Source of the DNA: Clostridia bacterium
GTDB taxonomy: Bacteria; Bacillota; Clostridia; Oscillospirales; UBA644
Direction: 5' to 3'
NCBI GenBank assembly: GCA_014872655.1
Contig: WHHJ01000074.1
Span: 1 to 6,795, forward strand
DNA: 6,795 bases
Shown: one piece after another, positions 1 through 5,636 of the stretch
Layout: every line of letters starts with the position of its first letter
Numbering within the stretch: the first letter of the stretch is position 1
Notes under the pieces: model-generated
Database searches by the model: none
What the model saw: only the letters and a program-made list of their open reading frames with translations
What the model was told of the DNA's origin: nothing
Program-made: the position numbers and the translations under genes

Positions 1-888
1 ATGGATAAACTGCTGCGTAAGATCGGTCTTTCCGGCAAATCCTTTGTTCCGATGTTGATCGGGTTTGGTTGTTCCGTTCCTGCCATCTTAGCCACCAGGA
101 CGCTTGCCAGCGAGCGGGATCGAAAAATGACAATTTTATTGATTCCTTTTATGTCCTGCAGTGCAAAAGTACCTATTTATGCCCTATTTACCGCGGCATT
201 TTTCCCGGTACAGTATCAGCCCTTTGTAATGATTGGGTTATATATTTTAGGAATTATTATTGGCATATTATCCGCGCTGCTATTTAAAAAGACATTGTTT
301 AAAGGCAAGCCGATCCCCTTTGTGATGGAGTTACCTGCCTATCGGCTGCCGTCGGCAAAAAATGTTTTGCTGCATATGTGGGAAAAAGCAAAAGATTTTC
401 TTGTAAAAGCTTTCACGGTCATTTTTCTTGCCAACATTGTCATTTGGTTTTTACAGACCTTTGACTTTACTTTCAACATGGTTTCCGATGCATCTGACAG
501 TATGTTGGCATCGATCGGAAAATTCATTGCCGTATGTTTTCAGCCTCTTGGGTTTGGAAATTGGCAAGCGGCGACCGCTTTGGTTACCGGTTTATCCGCA
601 AAAGAAGCTGTCATCAGTACACTGGCTATTTTGACTAATGCAAATCTAAACGATGCCGCGGCTGCTGCGCCTGCATTGCAGCAGATTTTTCCGACAATGG
701 CCTCTGTTTTCTCCTTTTTATCCTTTACGCTGCTGTACACGCCTTGTATTGCCGCAACCAATACCCTGCGACGTGAACTTGGAAAGAAACGGGAAGCCTT
801 GTTTTCGGTTTTATATCAAATCGTCATTGCTTGGATTGTAGCCTTCATCGTTTATCAAATCGTTTTACTGATTACAACAGGTTTATAA
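1..888 (+). CDS. feoB: Ferrous iron transport protein B (FeoB), C-terminal part, 5' end outside window
   Basis: FeoB is the inner-membrane Fe(II) permease with an N-terminal GTPase domain. Only the membrane half is here: 295 residues of a protein usually about 650-800 long. The ATG at base 1 is almost certainly an internal methionine, because family members read straight through this M-D-K-L region into the first gate. Visible landmarks are the gate motif GFGCSVPAI (residues 21-29, Cys24), PFMSCSAKVPIY (49-60, Cys53), the family-typical ELPAYRLP (110-117), the second gate around GLSAKEAVISTL (197-208), and YTPC (246-249) near the C-terminus. Hydrophobic stretches near 75-95, 135-152, 232-250 and 265-292 fit membrane helices. 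The GTPase domain and any feoA should lie upstream. The reading frame is open to a normal TAA, so there is no sign of decay. The family call is very secure. Confidence 0.95.
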   Translation: MDKLLRKIGLSGKSFVPMLIGFGCSVPAILATRTLASERDRKMTILLIPFMSCSAKVPIYALFTAAFFPVQYQPFVMIGLYILGIIIGILSALLFKKTLFKGKPIPFVMELPAYRLPSAKNVLLHMWEKAKDFLVKAFTVIFLANIVIWFLQTFDFTFNMVSDASDSMLASIGKFIAVCFQPLGFGNWQAATALVTGLSAKEAVISTLAILTNANLNDAAAAAPALQQIFPTMASVFSFLSFTLLYTPCIAATNTLRRELGKKREALFSVLYQIVIAWIVAFIVYQIVLLITTGL

Positions 889-899
889 GTTGTTTTTTT
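874..899 (+). terminator. Weak possible terminator of feoB
   Basis: A 5-bp stem (ACAAC 874-878 with GTTGT 889-893) overlaps the feoB stop codon and runs into seven T residues (893-899). The stem is short and A+T rich, so termination may be leaky. Read-through into pfkA cannot be excluded. Confidence 0.3.
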
Positions 900-933
900 A
901 ATAGAATTCAAATATCAATTCACAAAAAAAACA

Positions 934-962
934 TTGCATTCTATTAAAATATATTGTACAAT
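934..962 (+). promoter_or_regulatory. Putative sigma-A promoter of pfkA
   Basis: TTGCAT (934-939) and TACAAT (957-962) are separated by 17 bp in an A+T-rich stretch between feoB and pfkA. The -10 box matches the consensus at five of six positions and the -35 box at three. The start site would be near 969, giving a leader of about 40 nt. Confidence 0.5.
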
Positions 963-1009
963 ATTGTTAATAAAATGAAATGTGCTATATACGAAAGGGT
1001 GGAAAACCA

Positions 1010-2026
1010 ATGAACACAATCGGTGTTTTAACCAGTGGCGGCGACGCTCAGGGAATGAATGCAGCCGTTCGCGCTGTTGTCCGGTCTGCCATTGCAAACG
1101 GATTTAGAGTGATGGGTGTAAAAAGAGGTTATAGCGGACTGATCAATGGTGACATTGAGGAATTGACCGCACGCTCTGTATCCGAAACGCTCAATCGCGG
1201 CGGAACATTTTTAAGAAGTGCACGCTGTCTGGAATTCAAAGAAGAAGCCGGTATTGTTAAAGCAACAGAAACCTGCAAAAAATTTGGCATTGACGGAATG
1301 GTTGTTATTGGAGGAGATGGATCGTTTCGCGGAGCCAGAGATTTAACACTTCACGGAATTCCCACCGTTGCCATGCCCGGAACGATTGATAACGATATCG
1401 TTTGTAGCGATTATACCATCGGGTTTGATACGGCAGTCAATATCTGTGTAGACCTGATCGATCGTTTACGGGATACTTGTAACTCTCATGACCGTTGCTC
1501 CGTGGTACAAATCATGGGAAAAAATGCCGGATGGGTTACGTTGGAAGCTTCTTTAGCTACAGGCGCCACTTCAACGATTGTACCGGAAATCGCATTTGAC
1601 TTTGAAAAAGATGTGGTTCAGCGTATCGAGCGCGGTAAGGCGTTAGGTAAAAATCATTTTATCGTATTGGTATCTGAAGGCGTTTTCTTTGATGTAAAAT
1701 CCAATAAAAATTATCAGTATGTCGTGGATAAAAAGATTGCTAATGCAACGGATTTTGCCCGGTTAGTAGAAAAGACAACCGGCGTTGAAACCAGAGAAAC
1801 GATTCTTGGTCACGTTCAGCGCGGAGGTTCGCCCACCGCAAAAGATCGCGTTATGGCAACCGAGATGGGCAACTATTGTGTTAACCTTCTAAAGAATGGC
1901 ATCAGTAACCGGGTTGTGGTTGTCCGCAATTCGCAGATTACAGATTATGATATTGTTGAGGCTCTACAAATGCAAAAGCCGTTTGATTTAGAACGCTATC
2001 AATTAGCTAATCTCATCAATATTTAA
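1010..2026 (+). CDS. pfkA: ATP-dependent 6-phosphofructokinase
   Basis: This cytosolic enzyme phosphorylates fructose 6-phosphate to fructose 1,6-bisphosphate, the committing step of glycolysis. Numbering matches E. coli PfkA through the N-terminal half: GGDAQGMNA (10-18), Arg72, GGDGS (101-105), PGTIDNDI (123-130, with catalytic Asp127), Arg162. Gly104 and Gly124 are the residues typical of ATP-dependent rather than pyrophosphate-dependent enzymes. HVQRGGSP lies near the C-terminus. Departures from E. coli are Lys171 in place of Arg171 (MGKNAG), Gln14 in place of Pro, and an extra stretch of about 19 residues after SEGVFF (222-227), which makes the protein 338 rather than 320 residues. The start at 1010 is chosen over an in-frame ATG at 980 because AAAGGGTGG (994-1002) sits 7 nt upstream and the protein then begins exactly like the family. 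It has its own promoter and terminator and is probably monocistronic. Confidence 0.95.
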   Translation: MNTIGVLTSGGDAQGMNAAVRAVVRSAIANGFRVMGVKRGYSGLINGDIEELTARSVSETLNRGGTFLRSARCLEFKEEAGIVKATETCKKFGIDGMVVIGGDGSFRGARDLTLHGIPTVAMPGTIDNDIVCSDYTIGFDTAVNICVDLIDRLRDTCNSHDRCSVVQIMGKNAGWVTLEASLATGATSTIVPEIAFDFEKDVVQRIERGKALGKNHFIVLVSEGVFFDVKSNKNYQYVVDKKIANATDFARLVEKTTGVETRETILGHVQRGGSPTAKDRVMATEMGNYCVNLLKNGISNRVVVVRNSQITDYDIVEALQMQKPFDLERYQLANLINI

Positions 2027-2040
2027 ATACGATCTACCTA

Positions 2041-2067
2041 AAAGGCCGGAAAAATTCCGGCCTTTTT
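2041..2067 (+). terminator. Intrinsic terminator of pfkA
   Basis: An 11-bp perfect stem (AAAGGCCGGAA 2041-2051 with TTCCGGCCTTT 2055-2065) closes a 3-nt loop and ends in a run of T. It begins 14 nt after the pfkA stop codon. This is the strongest terminator in the window. Confidence 0.92.
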
Positions 2068-2070
2068 ATT

Positions 2071-2099
2071 GTTGTATGTAAAATATCTGTACTTGCAAC
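2071..2099. repeat. Imperfect 29-bp inverted repeat downstream of pfkA
   Basis: GTTGTATGTA (2071-2080) can pair with TACTTGCAAC (2090-2099) across a 9-nt spacer, with one T-T mismatch and one G-T wobble. It lies just after the pfkA terminator and about 130 bp before the next promoter. It could be a protein-binding palindrome or a second hairpin; nothing visible decides between them. Confidence 0.35.
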
Positions 2100-2181
2100 A
2101 AAAATTGAAAACGTCGGTATGACAATGATGAAAAGGAACCTTTCTTCTGCGGTATAAGTGGTATTTATTTTATGGATAAAA

Positions 2182-2209
2182 AACCTCACTGTTAATAAAC
2201 AGCGAGGTT
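2182..2209. terminator. Hairpin resembling a bidirectional terminator
   Basis: AACCTCACTGTT (2182-2193) pairs with AACAGCGAGGTT (2198-2209), giving 12 positions with one A-C mismatch and a 4-nt loop. The mismatch becomes a G-U pair in minus-strand RNA. On that strand the stem is followed by six T residues, while on the plus strand the tract is interrupted (ATTTGTTGCC). It would therefore work better against minus-strand transcription, although no minus-strand gene is seen close by. It ends 18 bp before the -35 box of the regulator gene and may insulate that promoter. Confidence 0.5.
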
Positions 2210-2227
2210 ATTTGTTGCCTTTTGCAC

Positions 2228-2256
2228 TTGACAAAATTTTCTTCATGTATTATAAT
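2228..2256 (+). promoter_or_regulatory. Perfect-consensus sigma-A promoter of the regulator/ABC operon
   Basis: TTGACA (2228-2233), a 17-bp spacer and TATAAT (2251-2256) match the housekeeping consensus at every position. The start site would be near 2262-2264, leaving a leader of about 27 nt. So strong a core promoter usually needs repression, which fits the palindrome overlapping the presumed +1. A 10-bp A+T palindrome (TATTATAATA, 2248-2257) also overlaps the -10 box. Confidence 0.85.
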
Positions 2257-2258
2257 AT

Positions 2259-2276
2259 CTGTATCATTTGAGACAG
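2259..2276. promoter_or_regulatory. Candidate operator overlapping the transcription start
   Basis: CTGTATCATTTGAGACAG is an 18-bp inverted repeat: seven positions per arm around ATTT, with a single A-G mismatch. Its core, TGTnTC-N4-GAnACA, has the same 16-bp span as classical Crp/Fnr-family sites (for example TGTGA-N6-TCACA). It lies directly after the -10 box and upstream of the Crp/Fnr-type gene. Autorepression is inferred from position; a short leader hairpin is the alternative. Confidence 0.45.
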
Positions 2277-2289
2277 TTTTGGTGGTAAA

Positions 2290-2949
2290 ATGAAAAAAGA
2301 TCAAAGCGATATACAACAGGCACTGCAATCAAACCCGTTATTTCAAAATCTGGATGATTCGCAGTTAAAAATAATTTTAGAAAATGCTTCGGAAAGTGTC
2401 TATTTGTTTCTAAAAGGACAACAAATTTTTCCGTTAGCCAATAAAAGTAAGGGACTATGTTTATTGCTCAGCGGAATCGCAGAAACTTATAGTAAAGACG
2501 TGTTATTAAATCGTTTTGAAATCGGCAGTCTTTTTGGGGCAGCCTCGCTGTTTTCTGATGCTGTTTCCCCTTACCCTACACAAATTATTGCCAAAACGGA
2601 ATGTACCATTTTATATATGGATCAGCCACTGATACAAAAGTTAATTCAAAGTAACAGTATCTTTGCGATGAATTATATTCGATTTCTTTCTGAAAGAATT
2701 CGTTTTCTCAATAAAAAAATTGATTCTTTTACAACAGAAAGCGCTGTTTTGAAATTATCCAAATATTTAAAACAACAATCGAAAGGAAATCTGACGTTTG
2801 ATTTACCAACCAGTCTGACAGGTGTTGCTCGGACCTTGGATATCGGAAGAGCTTCGTTATATCGAGCCTTTGAAACATTAGAACAGAATCAAGTTATTTT
2901 AAAAACAAATCGGCGTATTCAAATTTTGGATCCGGATAAACTAAGATAA
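2290..2949 (+). CDS. Crp/Fnr-family transcriptional regulator
   Basis: The 219-residue protein has the usual family layout: an N-terminal cyclic-nucleotide-type beta-barrel sensor (about 15-120), a long dimerisation helix (about 122-150) and a C-terminal winged helix-turn-helix. The DNA-binding helices are seen in SLTGVARTLDIGRASLYRAF (175-194). In the sensor pocket the phosphate-binding cassette reads FGAASLFSDAVSPYPTQ (82-98), so the Glu and Arg that hold cAMP in Crp are absent. There are only two cysteines (57, 105), too few and wrongly placed for an FNR [4Fe-4S] cluster. The signal is therefore probably neither cAMP nor oxygen through iron-sulfur; another small molecule, heme or redox is possible. 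The ribosome binding site is weak (GGTGG, 2281-2285, 4 nt from ATG). The gene is A+T richer than pfkA. It leads the ABC transporter genes and probably controls them. Confidence 0.88.
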   Translation: MKKDQSDIQQALQSNPLFQNLDDSQLKIILENASESVYLFLKGQQIFPLANKSKGLCLLLSGIAETYSKDVLLNRFEIGSLFGAASLFSDAVSPYPTQIIAKTECTILYMDQPLIQKLIQSNSIFAMNYIRFLSERIRFLNKKIDSFTTESAVLKLSKYLKQQSKGNLTFDLPTSLTGVARTLDIGRASLYRAFETLEQNQVILKTNRRIQILDPDKLR

Positions 2950-2963
2950 AAAATATTAAATAA

Positions 2964-2970
2964 AGAAGGG
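2964..2970 (+). promoter_or_regulatory. Ribosome binding site of the solute-binding protein gene
   Basis: AGAAGGG lies 5 nt before the ATG at 2976 in the 26-nt gap after the regulator gene. It is stronger than the regulator's own site, consistent with more translation of the binding protein. No promoter or terminator is seen in the gap, so the genes are probably co-transcribed. Confidence 0.7.
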
Positions 2971-2975
2971 TTATT

Positions 2976-3995
2976 ATGAACAAACCAAAGAAAATTTTAT
3001 CCATTTTATTACTTTGCCTACTGTTGTTCACAACAGCAGCCTGTACACAGCAACCGGCTGAAAATACAGATTCCGGCACAAACGATTCTCAGCCCAAAAC
3101 CACCGTTAAAATAGCGGCTTTGAACGGTCCGACCGGCATGGGGCTTGTCAATTTAATGACTAAACAGGACAACGGAACGGCAGAAAACAACTATGAGTTT
3201 ACTATGTCCTCTGCCCCGGACCAAGTTTCCGCTTCTGTCATCAAAGGAGAACCTGATCTTGCAGCGGTTCCGGTTAATCTTGCCGCTACACTGTATCAAA
3301 AAACAAATGGACAGTATGTCGTATGCGCCATCAACACATTGGGTGTATTGTATATGCTGGACACAACAGATACCATTCATTCTGTTGCAGACCTGAAAGG
3401 CCAAACCATCTATGCAACCGGACAAGGGTCTACTCCGGAATATATTTTAAGATATGTTCTTTCTGCAAACGGTATTGATCCGGACAAAGATGTCACAATC
3501 GAATTCAAAGCAGATCATGCAGAACTGGCAACATTAGTTAAATCCGGACAGGCGCCGATTGCGATGCTGCCGGAACCCAATGTAACATCTGCTATGATGG
3601 GAACGGACAACGTAAAAATTGCTTTGAATATGACAGAAGAGTGGGATAAGGTCTCTACAGATGGATCTACCGTTGTTCAAGGATGTATTTTAGTCAAGAA
3701 ATCCTTTTTAGAGCAAAACCAAACCGCATATGATCAATTTATGGAAGATTATCGCGAAAGTGTAGACTTTGTTACCACCAATATCGACCAAGCAGCACAG
3801 GCAATTGCTCAATATGAAATCGTGCCCAAGGCAGAAATTGCGCAAAAGGCTATTCCGAATTGTAACATCGTTCTCATTACCGGAGAAGAGATGAAGACAA
3901 AACTCAAACCGTTCCTTGAGATTTTATATCAATACAATAATGCATCTGTTGGAGGATCCTTACCAGATGACAACTTCTACTATACAGCACAATAA
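2976..3995 (+). CDS. ABC transporter solute-binding lipoprotein (NMT1/SsuA/TauA-like)
   Basis: This 339-residue protein should capture a small solute outside the membrane and deliver it to the permease encoded next. It starts with a lipoprotein signal peptide: K-rich N-terminus, hydrophobic core (about 7-20), lipobox T-A-A-C with the lipidated cysteine at 23. Thr at -3 is less usual. A Ser/Thr/Asn/Gln-rich linker follows (24-43). The mature domain opens with KIAALNGPTGMGLV (45-58) and continues with GEPDLAAVPVNLAATLYQK (91-109), DLKGQTIYATGQGSTPEYIL (139-158) and LVKSGQAPIAMLPEPNV (187-203), the pattern of type-2 binding proteins for sulfonates, taurine, nitrate or pyrimidine-type thiamine precursors. 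The ligand cannot be read from sequence. The 3' end overlaps the permease gene by 29 nt, implying translational coupling. Confidence 0.88.
   Translation: MNKPKKILSILLLCLLLFTTAACTQQPAENTDSGTNDSQPKTTVKIAALNGPTGMGLVNLMTKQDNGTAENNYEFTMSSAPDQVSASVIKGEPDLAAVPVNLAATLYQKTNGQYVVCAINTLGVLYMLDTTDTIHSVADLKGQTIYATGQGSTPEYILRYVLSANGIDPDKDVTIEFKADHAELATLVKSGQAPIAMLPEPNVTSAMMGTDNVKIALNMTEEWDKVSTDGSTVVQGCILVKKSFLEQNQTAYDQFMEDYRESVDFVTTNIDQAAQAIAQYEIVPKAEIAQKAIPNCNIVLITGEEMKTKLKPFLEILYQYNNASVGGSLPDDNFYYTAQ
3951..3966 (+). promoter_or_regulatory. Ribosome binding site fixing the permease start
   Basis: GGAGGA (3951-3956) lies 10 nt before ATG 3967, inside the end of the binding-protein gene. It supports 3967 over the in-frame ATG at 3916, which would add 17 residues of shadow sequence with no equally good site. 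Confidence 0.7.
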
Positions 3996-4746
3996 GGCAA
4001 AAAAAATTATTCTTTCCATTGCGGTTATCCTTTTTTGGATAACCGCATGGCATATCGCCAGTATATGGATTGCAAACGAAACCATATTGCCGTCCCCTCT
4101 TGACGTATGCAAAAGATTGCTTGTTCTTGGAACCGAAGCCGAATTCTGGCAAATCACGGCACTTTCCTGCGTCCGCATTATTGTAGGCTTTTTCATCGGT
4201 TGCATTTTGGGAACGATATTAGGGATTGTTACGCGACTTTTTGTTGCTGTGAAATATTTGCTTTCGCCTATTTTAACATTGATTAAGGCAACTCCTGTGG
4301 CTTCTTTTATTATTTTGCTTTTTATTTGGCTTTCAGGCGCAGTCATTCCGTCGTTTATCGGGATGTTGATCGTAATCCCTGTTGTTTGCCAGAATGTCTA
4401 TGAGGCGTTGGCGAGCGTGGATGAAAGTTTATTGGAAGCCGCGCAGATTTATCAGCTTACAAAAGTTCAGAAGATTCAATTTATTTATATCCCTGCCCTG
4501 CGTACCTATTTTCTTGCTGCGGTAAAAACTTCGTTAGGCCTTTCTTTTAAAGCCGGTATTGCTGCCGAAATTTTATGCACGCCAAAGTTTTCCATCGGCA
4601 AAGAGATTTATGGGGCCAAAATATATTTGAATACGGTTGACGTTTTTGCCTGGACGGCCGTTGTTATTATTCTCAGTTTGATTTTCGAGCTGGCATTTGT
4701 AAAGTTATTAAATAAAGTCACATCAAGAAGAGGAGCCAACATATGA
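3967..4746 (+). CDS. ABC transporter permease (SsuC/TauC-like)
   Basis: This is an integral membrane subunit of 259 residues, normal for a binding-protein-dependent permease of the nitrate/sulfonate/taurine group. Hydrophobic helices are visible near 13-35, 64-92, 97-122, 124-145, 183-203 and 226-248. The LPSP motif (41-44) after the first helix is typical of the group. The cytoplasmic coupling loop that docks on the ATPase is recognisable as EAAQIYQLTKVQKIQFIYIP (157-176). The glycine normally found six residues after the E of EAA is Gln163 here, a mild departure that still leaves the loop clear. Its start lies inside the binding-protein gene, and its TGA overlaps the ATPase ATG in ATGA. Function and topology are secure; the substrate is unknown. 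Confidence 0.88.
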   Translation: MTTSTIQHNKAKKIILSIAVILFWITAWHIASIWIANETILPSPLDVCKRLLVLGTEAEFWQITALSCVRIIVGFFIGCILGTILGIVTRLFVAVKYLLSPILTLIKATPVASFIILLFIWLSGAVIPSFIGMLIVIPVVCQNVYEALASVDESLLEAAQIYQLTKVQKIQFIYIPALRTYFLAAVKTSLGLSFKAGIAAEILCTPKFSIGKEIYGAKIYLNTVDVFAWTAVVIILSLIFELAFVKLLNKVTSRRGANI

Positions 4747-5306
4747 TCACCATTAAAAATTTATCAATATGCTTTGGCGCTCATTCCGTGCTGGAAAAAT
4801 TTCATGCAGAAATTGCTCCAGGTTTAACGGCTATTGTAGGACCTTCAGGATGCGGAAAAACGACGTTGCTTCGGGCCATAGCAGGCTTGCAACCATATCA
4901 AGGAACCATTGACGGCATCGATGGTCAAAAAATAGCGTTCGCATTTCAGGATTATCGCCTGTTCCCCGCTATCATGGTAAAACAAAATATCTTGGCTTGT
5001 ATGGATCCGAAAACAGATTATGAAACGTTAAAACAAGATTTCCGGTTTGCTGATTTTGAAAATAAATACCCGTCAGAATTATCCGGAGGTATGAAACAAC
5101 GTATCAGCCTTGCGCGCGCTGCGGCCTATCAAGCGCCCATTGTTTTGTTAGACGAACCGTTTAATGCTTTAGATGATGTTTTAAAACAGCATATTATTAA
5201 AATATTGCCGCAATATCTTCAAGGAAAGACTGTGATAGTCGTTACACACGATCAAACAGAATTAGCTCTTTTAAATCCGCAACAAATCATTCCAATGAGC
5301 TCGTAA
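4743..5306 (+). CDS. ABC transporter ATP-binding protein, short form (SsuB/TauB-like)
   Basis: The cytosolic ATPase powers the importer. All nucleotide-binding elements are present in order: Walker A GPSGCGKTT (33-41), Q-loop Gln69 in FAFQDYRLFP, signature LSGGMKQR (113-120), Walker B IVLLDEP (133-139), D-loop NALDD (141-145) and switch His169 in VVTHD. At 187 residues it is clearly shorter than the 240-260 usual for SsuB/TauB: it stops about 18 residues after the switch histidine, losing the C-terminal tail, and the helical region is compact. As the catalytic core is complete, it is probably active and naturally minimal. The start is supported by AAGAGGAG (4728-4735), 7 nt upstream, and by the 4-nt overlap with the permease gene. 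It is the last gene of the operon. Confidence 0.9.
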   Translation: MITIKNLSICFGAHSVLEKFHAEIAPGLTAIVGPSGCGKTTLLRAIAGLQPYQGTIDGIDGQKIAFAFQDYRLFPAIMVKQNILACMDPKTDYETLKQDFRFADFENKYPSELSGGMKQRISLARAAAYQAPIVLLDEPFNALDDVLKQHIIKILPQYLQGKTVIVVTHDQTELALLNPQQIIPMSS

Positions 5307-5386
5307 AAGATTTGATTTTTCATTTTCACTTTTGCAATATGAACAAAATTTTTACAGTTTTACACATTGTTAATATCGACAGATTC

Positions 5387-5427
5387 AAATAACCCCACTT
5401 TTTATAAGTACGGGGTTATTTTTATTT
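5387..5427 (+). terminator. Intrinsic terminator of the ABC operon
   Basis: AAATAACCCC (5387-5396) pairs with GGGGTTATTT (5412-5421), with an inner ACTT/AAGT pairing possible in the loop. TTTTTATTT follows. It lies 80 nt beyond the ATPase stop. No gene is seen between 5307 and 5386. Confidence 0.88.
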
Positions 5428-5504
5428 GTTTATAAAAGTTATTTTTATTGCTTTACCATTTATTTCCCCAATATATACTCTACTCATTTTTAATTTTATA
5501 TGAT
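5428..5504. other. A+T-rich intergenic stretch with no recognised feature
   Basis: Together with 5307-5386 and the hairpins around it, this belongs to a 327-bp gene-free region between convergent genes. I see no open frame of note, no tRNA and no convincing promoter here. Confidence 0.6.
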
Positions 5505-5551
5505 TAAATAAAAATCCGAACAAATCACTAAATAGCGATAGGTTCGGATTT
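5505..5551 (-). terminator. Probable terminator of the CPBP gene (may be bidirectional)
   Basis: A perfect 10-bp stem (AAATCCGAAC 5512-5521 with GTTCGGATTT 5542-5551) has a 20-nt loop. On the minus strand it is followed by TTTTTATTTAA, a good U-tract for transcripts coming from the CPBP gene, whose stop is about 80 nt upstream on that strand. On the plus strand the tract is only ATTTATT, so it could also back up the ABC-operon terminator. Confidence 0.65.
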
Positions 5552-5564
5552 ATTCCATATTGGA

Positions 5565-5636
5565 AAATGACCCTAATTGTGATACAAATGACCCCCCTTT
5601 GGAGTTAGGGGGTTCACTTTGCGCTAAGGGGGTTCA
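5565..5636. repeat. Inverted array of four TGACCC/TGAACCCCCT-like units
   Basis: On the plus strand AAATGACCC occurs at 5565-5573 and 5586-5594 (period 21), the second running on as TGACCCCCCT. Then AGGGGGTTCA occurs at 5607-5616 and 5627-5636 (period 20), the opposite orientation of nearly the same unit. The two direct pairs face each other about a centre near 5602. Ends built from repeated ~20-bp units resemble those of IS21-type insertion sequences. With no transposase present, this could be an internally deleted remnant. The repeats are seen directly; the IS origin is inference. Confidence 0.45.

Noticed and set aside
1..3. ATG at base 1 as the start of a short FeoB-C protein
   Set aside because: The sequence just before the first gate in full-length FeoB normally contains this methionine, and no upstream sequence is available to show a ribosome binding site.
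980..1009. In-frame upstream start for pfkA (ATG at 980), adding 10 residues
   Set aside because: The extension covers the ribosome binding site of ATG 1010, and the family begins at the second methionine. The putative promoter would also leave almost no leader for 980.
1310..1400. Possibility that pfkA encodes a pyrophosphate-dependent enzyme
   Set aside because: GGDGS and PGTIDND carry Gly at the positions (104, 124) where PPi-dependent enzymes usually have Asp and Lys.
2949..2976. Second promoter or riboswitch before the solute-binding protein gene
   Set aside because: Only 26 nt separate the genes; they hold a ribosome binding site and no credible -35/-10 pair or aptamer.
3960..4346. 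128-codon open frame on the minus strand
   Set aside because: It lies opposite a clear permease gene, has no family features or proper start context, and is a shadow frame.
5565..5636. CRISPR array reading of the repeat units near 5600
   Set aside because: Units are only about 10 bp, occur twice in each orientation with 10-12 bp between them, and no cas genes are present.
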